NCBI GenBank assembly: GCA_019925105.1
Contig: JAHGAU010000016.1
Location: forward strand, 620,001 to 684,000
From: Niebla homalea
Taxonomy: Eukaryota; Ascomycota; Lecanoromycetes; Lecanorales; Ramalinaceae
DNA: 64,000 bases
Reading direction: 5' to 3'
Shown here: piece by piece, positions 23,951 to 35,762 of the stretch
Layout of the letters: each line of letters starts with the position of its first letter
Position numbering within the stretch: the stretch's first letter is position 1
The notes under the pieces: model-generated
Database searches by the model: none
What the model was told of the DNA's origin: nothing
The model's input: only the letters and a program-made list of their open reading frames with translations
Translations under genes and position numbers: made by a program

Positions 23951-24939
23951 ATGAATGTGAATAAGCAACTATTGCTTTGCATTCTCACTTTGAAGCTAAT
24001 ACTGGCTGCCAGGTCATAGAATGGGCTTTTGGGAAGCGGTCAATCTTTCCCTACAACTTTCCCCTGCTACAAGCTCAGCATCCAAAGGGAGAACCAAATG
24101 CTGATTGTGTATTTAAATTAGGATGACACCTCAAGAGCGCCTCCGGAAGCACCAGCGCGCTCTAGAAAAGACACAGCGCGAGCTAGACCGAGAACGCGTC
24201 AAGCTTGAGAACCAGGAGAAGAAGCTGGTGCAGGACATCAAGAAGAGCGCTAAGAATGGCAACATGGGGGCGTGCAAGATCCAGGCCAAAGATTTGGTGA
24301 GAACGAGGAGGTATGAAGTCTCCCCCATGGTCTCTCCTTCATTACCTGTCCATGCTTCTTGTTGCTTGGGATGGAGAGGTTGTTGAACATGTTCATGCTG
24401 TTTCCAGATACATACAAAAGTTCTACGCCATGCGGACACAATTACAAGCCATATCCCTGCGGATACAGACAGTACGGTCGAACGAGCAGATGATGCAATC
24501 TATGAAAGGTGCCACTTCGCTGCTAGGGTCCATGAACCGATCTATGAATCTACCGGCTCTGCAGAGAATCGCGATGGAGTTCGAGAAGGAGAATGATATC
24601 ATGGATCAGAGGCAAGAAATGATGGATGATGCCATCGATGATGTGACGGGTGTGGAGGATGAGGAGGAAGGCGAGGAAGTGGTCAAGGAGGTGTTGGATG
24701 AGATAGGGGTGGATCTGGGACAGGCGGTATGTCTCACCGGACATCTGCCGTCATTGGGATTCCGGTATGCTGACTTTTCGATCCACCAGATGGGTGAGAC
24801 GCCTTCAGGTGTACAAAAGGCTGCGGTCGCCGATGGGAGAGTAGCAGAAGCCATCGGTGCTGGTGGTGTAGGCGGAGGGGGCGGTGCTGGAGGTCTGGAC
24901 GACGATCTACAAGCCCGGCTAGACGGGTTGCGACGGTAG
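23951..24939 (+). CDS. VPS2: Vps2/Did4 (CHMP2), ESCRT-III subunit, five exons with a two-codon first coding exon
   Basis: Exons 23951-23956 (ATG AAT only), 24013-24038, 24122-24310, 24408-24726 and 24790-24939 give 229 residues. The joined N-terminus reads MNVIEWAFGKRMTPQERLRK, which matches the family start. Without the first two small exons the protein would begin at a nested Met and lose the amphipathic N-terminal segment. The core is the Snf7-like helical hairpin: RELDRERVKLENQEKKLVQDIKK, GACKIQAKDLVRTRRYIQKFYAM, MKGATSLLGSMNRSMNLPALQRI. An acidic segment and the C-terminal MIM1-like helix (DDDLQARLDGLRR) bind the Vps4 ATPase in this family. It acts on endosomes in multivesicular body formation. 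Confidence 0.92.
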
Positions 24940-25224
24940 CAGTAGCGATTCATCCATTTTATGATTACACCAAAGGTATGAAGCGTCTCTCCTGTCCGAC
25001 CTTTGCTTGCATCACCCCGGATCCGATCTGGTCTTGTTTTCACAGACATGTGAGACGTTTGGAGCAGCTTTGCAAAAGGACATGACCATTGCGAAATATT
25101 GTTCTGGAGGGGTCCGCCAGGCGAACGTACATTCGTTCGTCTACGAACCAAGTGCTCCTGACCTCTTCTAGCTTCACATAGTTAAGCCAATCCTCTATTC
25201 ATTCGCTACTGAGTTCGCAAAGCC

Positions 25225-25356
25225 ATGGCGAGTGATCCAACCCGTCAAAGCGAGGAATCAAGGGCCTGTCGAGAACCTGCCAAATTCATATGCTTCGAAG
25301 ACGAAGTCTTGCTTAGAATTTTTGCGGTTATGACAAGAATGGACATTCGGAAATAG
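25225..25356 (+). other. Short ORF resembling the start of an F-box (doubtful, possibly a gene relic)
   Basis: A 43-codon frame from ATG 25225 to TAG 25354. Its second half reads FEDEVLLRIFAVMTRMDIRK, close in pattern to the opening of an F-box helix (LPDEVLLRIF...). Nothing after the stop continues the domain in any frame that I can read. It could be a decayed F-box gene or chance. Neighbouring genes are unrelated. Confidence 0.25.
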
Positions 25357-25833
25357 ATATCCGGAAAAGGAGATGCTAGAATTTTCGGAGTCATTGTCGC
25401 GTGTGAGAGTACATCAAGAGGCATACACCCCCTTCGAAACATCGAAATGCCGCAGGGTTTTCGGTAGGCAGATTGTCCCAATGAGTTGGTGGAGTATCCG
25501 CGCGAGGCAATCCAATTGACATGGCTGCAAGCAGGAAAGCGACGAGAAGTGATGAGCAGTATTCAACAGGATCTGACGTCCACTGAAAGAAAGCAGAAGG
25601 TTAATCACTAAACCGTCTCATAGCCGGTGATACATTTGTCATGTACTCCGTATCGGTGTAACCGATCGAATATATCGAGAGGACGTGTCTGCACGTCACC
25701 AACCTCGGATGACAGATGCCATTTCCGAGTTGTGCCATCCAATCGTGTCATTCCGAAAGTGCAACTTGAGATGAGTGATTTGTAGAAGTATTTCGACAAT
25801 GGTACAAGCTTGAAGAAACGTCAAACTCGGGGC

Positions 25834-25861
25834 GTAAGGTACAGATTGTAAGGTACAGATT
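25834..25861. repeat. 14-bp direct repeat, two copies
   Basis: The string gtaaggtacagatt occurs twice in immediate tandem. No function is evident. Confidence 0.8.
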
Positions 25862-28388
25862 CATGTTGTGCAGTAGGCACGAAAACCACCTGAAGTACAT
25901 GTGTTGCCGCACTCACACATAATGACTTTCGGTCGAGAATGATAAGTATGCAGCCTTGCTTCACTTGCTTACGTCGATTTTCGTGACGTGGGATCATAGA
26001 TCCGAAGATCAAGCTTTCAACTCGTGCTTACGCCTCAGTTCCGACACCATCCTGCGGCAAAATGCATCTTGCTCTTGGCCCTCGAAGCTGTCTCCAAGAT
26101 GAGGATGCAAATAACAGTAGGGTAAGGTTCCTGGTGCAATGAGTCCGGAGGGCTTAAAGGACTACTGTGATTGCTCGCATATCGCCGAGACTGAGATCCT
26201 GCGTCGTAGGGATCACATGATGTCCCGCTCGACGGACATCAGGTTAGTTGCTTGCGAATGCCGCTGATTCTGGAGTAGAATGTGGCAAATCAAGCCGCAA
26301 TGATCAGCCCTGACGCATTAATTCCTTTTTCCCAGAGGATTTCGCCGGCATCATCATCAGTGGTATCCACAAGGCCGCGGCTGCAGCCTGCCTGTAAAAG
26401 AGTTCGATGACGAGGAAAGGCTAGAAGCGCCGATACATTGTGAGGGACGATCCTTACAGTCTGCACGTTGGTGCCAAGTAAAGAAACATCGTCCGGTGTC
26501 TGGGTTTAGGTGATGGCCAAAGCAGCCGCAATGCATTTGAAGCAGGGTTCACCCGAAGAAGTAAGCCCAATGGACTATCACTTCTCACCAATGCTGTACT
26601 CTTGATAAGGTCACAGAGTGCATGGGGCTGGAAAAGCGCGCAACATGCGAAGGGTCACAGAGTAAGAGTGAGCCGTCGTTGCCTTGCCACTCATTCTGGT
26701 TGTCGAAGAGGAGAGACACTGGGGGTGGTAGGGGTGTTGGGGTGGTGGAACTCAATGTAAAGCCATAACGGCGCTCTAAAAATTGTCATCGGACCACCAA
26801 GGATTCTATACCACACGGTGATCGTGGCAAGGCATGCAGGAGACCTCACTGCAGATACTTGGCAGCTCGGCAGCGATGACTACGGCATCAAAAGTTCAAG
26901 ACTGCAGCGCGGAGTCACCAAGTGATGATGTTGCGACTCGTGTTGCCAGTCCCATAAAGGAAAGTCGAAAGTCACGTAGTGGTTGTCATGGATGTGGTGC
27001 TGGTGCCGGTGCTGCTGGCAAAATATGGCAAACGTTATTAAGTTCATCTTGTATGGTTGTACCATGTCTTTTCGAGGCCGTTGGTGGGGTTGGTGGCCAA
27101 TTGTGGCTCTGTAATTTGGGTCATGCCTACTATTCGTTCAGCTATTCTACGACAGGCCATGCGCTGGACCAAGGTTGGAATCGCCGGCGCCGCAGGATTT
27201 GCGGTCTCTAGCTGGAGGGGTCGAGTACCATAAGACTACGCTTACACCTCCTTAGATAAACACCGGCATGTGACTGATCGTCACTGCTCAAGCAACGCAC
27301 CATGCTCGATGTCTTGACTCTGGATGCAATTGGCATATCTTGGTGCCTGTGCTGCGGCACGACGATCTCGTTTCTGATATGGTGAATTGGTGGGCGAAGT
27401 GCACTGTCTGTCGGCTGTCACTCTCCGATTCGTTTTCTTCCCGCAGCGTCAACCGCCCAGCGTGCTTTCTATCCATTATCCAAAGGCCTCCACTACTGGA
27501 AAGGTTGTCATTCCCGTCAACGATCGGAAGTTTCTGGCAAAGCGGCAGGCTGGGGAAGAGTGTGATGCAGCATCAATTTGCTTAACCACATAAAGCTTGG
27601 TTGTTTTTGGCTGGGCGCTCGCCTCGGCAATAAAGGAATGATGATTAATCGGTGGGAGGTGGTACAGTCGTAGAAAGAGACGGCTAGTTGTGAGACGAAG
27701 CGGATGCCTCTTACTCTTCCTTTGCGGCAGCACCAATAGCCACGGACAGGACCACAAAGAGGGCACAGGTATCCAGCCGAAGACTCCCTTTTAGACTCGG
27801 TTAACCAAACATACCGCATGCAGACAGAATACAACATGATACCGTTTCGCAAGTGGCAGGTGCGGCTTGAGAGTTCAGAGTTGGGGGATGATGACTGTAT
27901 CGCTGCATGAGAATTTGTTAATGCCCGCTTGTCTCAGTAGCGCTGGTCCATGAGATGATGATTGATGCGGTCGTCGGTGAACAGCTTGGATCACGACGGC
28001 CACTCACCACCCAGGCAGGCACCCAGGCGCAAGCGGCGCCAACGCGAAGGATGGTGGGTGATGCGTAGCATGCCGTCGTGTTGTCCAAGTACCTTACCTT
28101 ACTTATGAAACTAGTCGCGGTACAGAGTAGTCCCAGCTCTAGGCAGCGAAAAAGGAGGGGCACCGGTAAGCGTGGGAAGTTGGTAAAGCCGTAAAGAGGT
28201 ATCTCCTTTTTTTGCGCCCATTTCCTGCAAGCGGCCTAAATCTCTCAGTCTTCAAGCACTGACTGTCGAGTGTTTTTGCACCGTCTGCTGCTGCTTCATG
28301 CAGAAGACTTCCCTTGTGTTGGCCGATCGTCATGAATCGGTCCAAAGGGGGGATGTCAGCACTCAGCAGTCGCAGGCCGCAGCGATAC

Positions 28389-28420
28389 GTGAGACCGTGA
28401 GACCGTGAGACCGTGAGACC
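28389..28420. repeat. 8-bp tandem repeat gtgagacc, four copies
   Basis: Four exact units in tandem, followed by a partial fifth. It lies in the gene-poor stretch and is a simple repeat. Confidence 0.9.
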
Positions 28421-29122
28421 GTGACCATGTGAAATTTGAAATTCGGTTGGTGCTTGCCGTTCCCATCAAGATCTAGATCTGCGTGACTTAGAGATGATGC
28501 TCGGCCCAATTGTCTCTAGTCCATGATTATAAGCACCCATTCGACAGCCATTCGACAGCCACCAGCTGCAAAAGTAAACTCATTATTCGTATGCGTTGCT
28601 TCGGGCCCACATCGTACAAGTAGTAGTAATCCACATCATTTGGGCGCTACCAATTCAACCGGACCGGCCTTTTTTTTGCATTTGGGCCAAATAATAATAA
28701 TGTCTTTGCTGCAAAGCCAAGCGCAACGCCTCCTTTTCCTTCTACTAACTAAATCATACCTGATACCTCCGATCCGATTCACGAGTCTGACACGGCAATC
28801 ACTAGCAAGGTCGGAAGGCAAGAGATTGCTTTCGCGTCTTGCTCCACCTCCACCCTACCACCTCCTGTTTTCATTCATCCCTGTGGCTTGGACATGGGCC
28901 ACAGGCTATGGAGGCAAATGCGGAATGTAGCATGCACATCAACGATTGAGTTCTTTTTTCTTGTCTTTGCCTTTTTGACGCGGACGCAGGGCGGCAGCTT
29001 ACAGGCGGCCTCTGGGACGATTCTAGCATGTCCCATCTCCACTTCCGAACGTCTTAGGTTTGTGGGACAAGAGGATCGTGTACGGAGGTGACTTATCTGT
29101 GTGAGAGATATGCATCATCAGC

Positions 29123-29139
29123 AAAAAAAAAAAAAAAAA
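29123..29139. repeat. Poly-A run of 17
   Basis: Uninterrupted A17. It may be a promoter dA:dT element or simply a homopolymer. There are no target-site duplications that would point to a retro-insertion. Confidence 0.8.
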
Positions 29140-30930
29140 GGAGAGAATTCACGACCTTACCGTATGCAGCACTAGGCGGTTCATTCGGTGTTACGGTGGT
29201 CGACTGGTCGGTGGAGGCAACGCGGAACGCTGGGAATCTGGGTTTCGCATCATCACCGCTTAATTGCCTTGATTTATCTTTAGTGGGTCATTGGCCTTTA
29301 GTCTCCTGCTCTGTTGGTCTGTTCCCAGCAAGCAAGCAGGCGGCCCAGCCTCCACCTGGGCCAAGGATTGAAGGAAGGGGAAACAAACAGATACAAGCCA
29401 GCCAAGGGTTTGGTTACCTGGGCTCGCTAGTCGAATGTCCCCCTTGTCCGGGCTCATCCTACTACACCTTTTTTCTGGTGTCTGCTGCACTACCTGGTCA
29501 ACTCACCTGCTTGGCCGTCGTTCCCAGTCAATCAGACTCCCGCTCCTAAAGGGAGCTTTTAGGAGCTTTCTTCTTATTCGGCGGCACACCACACGGTGAC
29601 GCTGCGTTCAGCCGGCCAGCAGCAAGTAGCAAGTAGCAGCCCATCACTGTTGCCCCGATTTATAATTGGATCTGATCTGATACATGCCTAACCGGCCTCC
29701 TTGCCTTTGTGCGCACGAATTCACCAATTCACATGCACTAAGAATCAAGCCGTGGATGTGTGCTTGTGTGGCTTCTAGCCTTCCTAGCCTTCCGAGCAGG
29801 GAGAAAGCGAGAAAGCGAAGAAAGCGAGCAAGCGTACCTCCTCCTCCGCCGGACGCCAGTCTCGCCCCCATCACTTTTTTAATCTTTGAATTTTTCCATT
29901 CGCTGCATGAAAAGGTCAGGCAGCTGAGGCAGATCTCCCCCATTGGTCTGGCACTAATTATTAAGCGCTTTCCACCCACTTGGCCACTTGGCCTTGACCG
30001 TCTTCTTCCCCCTCGTTGCCTTTTCGCGTCCTTGTTCCCTCCAGCTCTGATGACCTAAACGCCTGTGATCCGGCTAGAAGTCATCCCTGGTGTCTGATAT
30101 CAGAACTCAACACACTTTGACTTACGAGTCACGGATCACGACTGAGCTACGCATCATCTGAACCACGCTATTAATTCTCCTACGCTTTCCGCAGCCTCGC
30201 TAATCCGGCTGGAGTCCTGTACTACTACTACCGTGCTTTGCTGCTACTGCCAGTCTGCCACTACTATCATCAAAAGCTTCGTGTCATTAAATGAATGACT
30301 AGTTTCCCGTTTCCATCTCCGTCATGTTTGACACCTTGTCATCCCTTTGAGAGTCTTTGACCAATTTGCCATCATCATCCTTGCCGCGACTCATGTTACG
30401 TCTCCTTGCCCTTCACTGTTCGCTTCCATTCTCCGAGCCTCCGGGATATGCACTTTGATTAAGCCCCCCTCCTTGGTCCTCGCTATGTTACCCACTTCAC
30501 TTGGATTGTGAACGCTGCCTCATCCGTCACTAGCTTGCATTCTGGGCCTACTCAGCAACAACAACAATCATAAACAAAGCCACCTCCCTCTGCCCTCCTC
30601 CTTCCCATCTTTCCTCACTCCTTTCAGTCTTACCCGTCTTCGCACCTTCCCTTCCAGAAAAAAGAGATCAAACCGTCAGTGCCGAGTTGACCGCCGCCTG
30701 CCACAAGTTGAACATTGTGAACGTCTATCCGGGTGACGTGCTACAAGGAATTGAAGAGATCCTATGGTCGTCAGAGACCATGCTGGTTGGACAAGAAAAG
30801 GGACAAATCACGTGAGGAAGGGGCTCAATGTCTTTCGTGGAGCAAAACGTTGAGGTCATCCCCCGTCTTCCGTTTGAAGAAGTACGGCACAAAATCGGTC
30901 TAGTGGGACCACCATTTGGAAACGAGATCG

Positions 30931-33169
30931 ATGCCGCACAACTCTTCCATGCTACCCCTCATCATCTCATCCGACCCGGACGCCGATTACTCTCTTCCTT
31001 CGATAGGATTACTCGGATTGGAAGCTGGAGGTCAATGTTGCTGGGCATCACCCAGTGACAGACCCAAGATTACATCACGGCTGGACTGGGCCAGTGAGCT
31101 GCAGGAGTCGTTCATCAAGCAAATCAGCTTGAAGACTGCTCGCAAGATGCACGAGCTGGGTAATGACCTGCCTCGTCCTCGCTATGTACAGGATCACAAT
31201 GACCATCGAGGGGTAGCGTCAATGGTGGAAACAGGCGCTTCTGGCTATGAGAATTACTGCAAAACAGATGTCAGCCATACGAGCAGCATCCACGGCCGCA
31301 ACGATAGCAAGGCGGAGCCCTTCTATAAGGCCTATGCCTCTGCGAAACAAAGGAAGAGTCCCGCTACCAAGACAGAGCAGCCGCGGCAACAGCCAGCTGC
31401 TACACAGGAGTCATGCAACGATGATGCTATTGCCCCTCATCTACAGATCCCCACAACCGTGAACAACAGCGGCCGCAGCTTAGCAGAACTTGCCGCACAG
31501 GTACTGTTTTCTCCAACCAGAGGAGATCCAATGTTCTCGATGTGCTGACATGTCATAGATCACCTGCCTCTTCTGGTTCGAGAGCCTTTCTGACAGGATG
31601 CTCTTGGTGGACGACCTGGGCTGGCCTTTACCTGAATGGCGATATCCCTTTGTTCCTGATGCAACTCCTACGACCGGCTTCTTGAAATGGGTGACAACAA
31701 TACTTTCCATGACTCAGGTTTCCCAGAACGTGGTGCTCCTAGCACTGCTCTTTATTCACCGTCTCAAGAAGCTCAATCCGGCCGTGAAAGGCAAGACGGG
31801 AAGCGAATACCGCCTATTGACCATTGCGTTGATGCTAGGAAACAAGTGTAAGCTCTTGAGACCAATCTGCCTAGGTGTCAAAGCTCACGTCTGGCCAGTT
31901 CTGGATGATAATACGTACACGAACAAGACCTGGGCAGATGTTTCTGGCATCTCCGTATCCGAGATCCACGTCATGGAAGTCGAGTTCTTGAGCAATATGC
32001 GATACACTCTGTACGCATCCAAGAAAGAGTGGGCTGAGTGGCACGTCAAGCTCGCAAGATTCTCCATTTACTATTCCGAGACTCCTGAGGTCACTTCGGC
32101 TCCATCCTTTCCCGGCATTTCACCCCCAGGAAGACCACGATGGCCGAAGACTCCTGACTGGATCCCACCACCGCCGAACCCTCCCCAGGTGTATCACTCG
32201 ACACTGCAGTCACCGCACCCACTCTCGATGCCTTCTCCATCGCAATCTACGACTTCCACAGCCGCTGCATACGCTCCTCCATCCATCACAATCTCGAGGA
32301 ACCAGAGCCCAGAGGAGGGGAACCTTGAGCCACAAACCCCTTATCCACTTTCCATGGCGCCCCCTCTCTACCCTACGACCTCTATAGCCCCTGCATACGT
32401 GCCCTCCAACGTGCCCTTGATCTCAGGCTCGAGGAAACGGAGCCTAGAGGACGGTAGCTTTGAGCGACCCTCGAAAAAGATGGCTAGTCAAAGCTCCGAG
32501 AGCTCGAGCACACTGTCAAACTCAAGCCTACCAGCTTCGATCCATAACGGACCGGCCGTGACTGGAATCTCTACGGCTCCCGCGATGAGTTTTCACTCCC
32601 CTTGGCGACTCCCCCCTCCAAACATCCCGAATGGCGGAGCCATTGGAGCTCACCCTACGCCTGGACATCCGGGACCACATCAATCATCCGAACGGGCAAT
32701 GAAAATGGTGTGTCCGTCTCAAAACAGGCCAACACGACCGGCGCAGCAGTTGCCATCGCTCCAGATGGCAAACCCCTACTTGGCTACTTCGGTCAACCCT
32801 CAGGGCTTTTCCGGTCCACAACTGAGCCTCTCTACGTATATGTCCCTTGGCCAAAACCCTTCTCCGACGTCGTACAACTACCCACACTTCCAGATCCCGG
32901 ACGGCCTCTCTCCATCCGGATGGGCAGGACCCCGCAACTCGCCTTACAAACCAGTACGCGGTGTCAACACTCTTCTGGTGGCACCTCCCTCGGCTGCCAT
33001 TCAGCAGGCCCCGGAGCAACTCTCGTACGAACAGATGCGCTACCAGCCCTTGGGTAGACCCAACAGCGAACGTCGAACTGGAGTCCTTCCTCTTCTCCCG
33101 TTCAATACCTGGTCCGACAGTGCTCGACCAATGGCTCCGCATCTCCCACCACCACCTATCTCCTCATGA
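30931..33169 (+). CDS. Cyclin of the Clg1/Pho85-partner type, three exons
   Basis: Exons 30931-31500, 31559-31847 and 31899-33169 give 709 residues. A second Met is at 30949. The cyclin box lies at about residues 195-350: [73 protein letters not shown], and VMEVEFLSNMRYTLYASKKEW. The rest is a long Pro/Ser/Thr-rich tail. In this family the partner is a Pho85-like CDK and the cyclin controls nutrient or morphogenetic responses. Intron 2 (31848-31898) is only 51 nt and a multiple of three without a stop, so the unspliced frame is open. Splicing restores the conserved [15 protein letters not shown] long CT-rich leader precedes the ATG. Which Pho85 cyclin subgroup is meant is an inference. Confidence 0.82.
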
Positions 33170-33713
33170 TTCACGACCTTGTCCGAGAAAGTTCTCTGCA
33201 GCTTTGCTCCTGGCTTCTCCTGGCCTTTGGAGGTTGTACCACGCGTATTATCTCATCACGGCGGACATCTTCAATGTCTGTTATTGCTCTTGCATAGCGG
33301 CGGCTATTACGACTACTTAGCATTTTGCGGACTTGCATACAGCCTCCATAGCCTGCGGTGCTTCTGGCTTCGGTGTTTTCGGCTCACGAGCTTTGGAGCT
33401 CGGGAATGTTAGCTTACTGTGCTCAAAGGGGAAAACGGGCCAAAATCTTGCTTCTTTTCAACCTTCTATGTATAAGAAAGACCACAACATGTACATAGGC
33501 TGATTCAAAAACATATCATATCAGTAACAAGACCCAACATTTGCCCTTGCATTGCTATCCTACACCCTCCGCCCGGGGGGAAAGCAGTGGTAAACTAGCG
33601 TTGGGTGGCGCCTTTTGTGGCGTCAATATAAAATGAGGCGCAGTCATTCCTCTCGCTAGACCCACTCACAAGGAGTCAGGTATCATACTCGATCATGCAA
33701 ATCTGGGTGCATT
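33170..33713. other. Intergenic: cyclin gene to hydrolase gene
   Basis: About 540 bases with no supportable gene. It includes the cyclin terminator and the promoter of the hydrolase. Confidence 0.5.
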
Positions 33714-35315
33714 ATGCACAAAATCCTACTATTGTGCTTCATTCATGGCTTCAAGGTGAGAAAGCAGTGTTCATTCATGTCCACTGGAAGAAGGAGAGCT
33801 TTTAACTCATTCCCCGCAGGGTGGAGATGATACCTTTGCAACCTATCCCGAGGACCTGCGCGCACTTGTCAGCCATGCTCTACCTAATGTCTCTGTCAGG
33901 TCGGTGACCTATCCGAAATTCGAGACTCGAGGGGATCTCAATGAGTGTTGTGGGAGGTTCCGAGAATGGTCAGTGGAATCACCGTTATCAAAATACATCC
34001 AGGCTGTTTTGCCCTTTGTCAAGGGCCTGACCTGTACTGAAGAAGCAAAAACGAATGTAGGCTCCAAAACAAAGTCATCGACCTCGAAGTAGCCGCCTCC
34101 ACCCCCTCCCCCACCATCGACCCTTCAGTCCACACCATCCTCATCGGCCATTCAATGGGTGGCATCGTGGCCGCTGAAACCCTCCTCGCTATAACCTCTG
34201 AATCTCCCATTCCCTCCTCTTCATCCCCGGGGTCTTCCACCCTCGACAGCAGTGCAGACCCTCTCCCGTCAACAGCAGCCCACTCCGACCCCGCCACAGC
34301 GCCGGACAATAACCACTCTAGCTTTATGTTCCCTTACATCTCAGGGATCCTCGCCTTCGACACCCCCTATCTCGGTATCTGCCCCGGGGTGATCGCTCAC
34401 GGGGCAGAGACGCACTACAAAACCGCCAGCACATACTACAACACCCTCAGCGACGTGGCCGGCGTCTTCGGCTGGGGTTCGTCGTCGGCGGCGGCGTCCT
34501 CGAAGAGCGCGCCCGGCTCCCCCAACCCGGCCAAGCATGACGAGAAAATGGCTTCTTCGCAACAAGGAGCCGAGGCCATGACCGCATCCATGACCGCATC
34601 GTCCCAGGACGCGGCCGCGACGCCGACGTGGCAACGGTGGGGGAAATACGCCATGTTCGCCGGTGCGGCTGGCGCTGTTGCCGCGGGCGGGGCGGCCGCC
34701 TACCTCAAGAAAGATCGAATTTCCGAGGGCTGGACGTGGATGGGTAGTCATCTCGAATTCGTCGGGTGTCTCGCCAAGGGGGAGGAGCTGAAGTCGCGGC
34801 TGGATCGCATCATTGCGCTGGCTGAGGAGCGGGGGATCGGGTTCGCAGATCTGGTGACGGTGCTGGGCAAGTCCGCTTCTGCCACCACGGGGAGTGGGAA
34901 GCCGCCCACGCAGCTCGTGGGGGGGTTTGTGGAGATTGGAGGGGATACTAGCCGCGATCGAACGCTTGCTGCGAGCCAGAGGACGTTCTGTACCATCCCC
35001 CGGGGTGAGAAGAGTCGCCGGTATTTCGAGCCATCACGCAATGATGTTGCCAAGGATGAGACGGAAGCACATATGACTATGTTCGAGCGGAAGTCGAATA
35101 GTGGGTATTTTGTCTTGGCGGACAGGGCGAAGTCTTTGGTATCTGAGTGGGTGGAGCCGAGCGAATGGTACCAGAGCAGCGAGCCGTTCCCCAAGGAGGA
35201 AGAAGAGACCTTTGAAGAAGGCCTGATGATGGATGTGGACCTTGGTGAAGGTGAACCCGAAGACACAAAGGCCTGGGCGGGCGAGGAGCCTGTGCTTGTG
35301 GACAGAACGCCTTGA
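33714..35315 (+). CDS. Alpha/beta-hydrolase (serine esterase/lipase-like), three exons
   Basis: Exons 33714-33755, 33820-33968 and 34061-35315 join to 481 residues. The first exon codes only 14 residues (MHKILLLCFIHGFK) and carries the oxyanion-type HGF motif; the next begins GGDDTFATYPEDLR. Exon 3 contains the nucleophile elbow HTILIGHSMGGIVAAETLL, with Ser as the presumed catalytic residue, and ILAFDTPYLGICP. A hydrophobic alanine/glycine stretch (AMFAGAAGAVAAGGAAAYL) near residue 250 may be a membrane segment. The layout matches a widespread fungal family of DUF676-like hydrolases of unknown substrate. The C-terminal third is acidic (KEEEETFEEG) and variable. I cannot name the substrate. 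The repeat island starts immediately downstream. Confidence 0.8.
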
Positions 35316-35762
35316 GATGACGATGATGACGATGGGGCTGCTCTGCCGTCAAGTCACTAAACAGGCTCCTAACACTCAGATTGGCGTTTTACAAGGTGAG
35401 TTGACAAACGAATGATACCCCCAATGACGAGCATAGACAAACCCAAAGTTAACGCATTCTACCCACATGTTCCTTGGTCTCGAATACAGCATGAGTGCAT
35501 TATCATCTATTATGTGTCATGCTTGCGGGAATGCTACACGCCAATTGCCTCCATCCAGACCAAGCACCGCTGTACTACTGCCATCTATGCCAGCCAGCTG
35601 ATACGAGCCGCTGCAAATACGCCAACCAAGTCCCCCCCCATGGGTGACTCTGTCCTAACGTGAGTCTCCGATCTCATCATGCAGTATCTCGCCGTTAAAG
35701 CTTGCGGACTGCCCTAGGAGGCGTTCAAATGACAAGCAAACTGTTCCTGTTAATCTTTCTTC

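Larger units (their letters stand above)
24940..30930. other. Gene-poor stretch, 6 kb, upstream of the cyclin gene
   Basis: No gene that I can support apart from a doubtful F-box-like fragment near 25.2 kb. Small repeats are listed separately. The right third (about 28.9-30.7 kb) is increasingly rich in CT tracts and short poly-A or poly-T runs. That is typical of long fungal promoters and 5' leaders, so part of it may be the leader of the cyclin transcript. Confidence 0.5.

Noticed and set aside
26834..27211. 125-codon + strand frame in the gene-poor stretch
   Set aside because: No domain, biased Gly/Cys patches and no flanking exons or start context; treated as chance.
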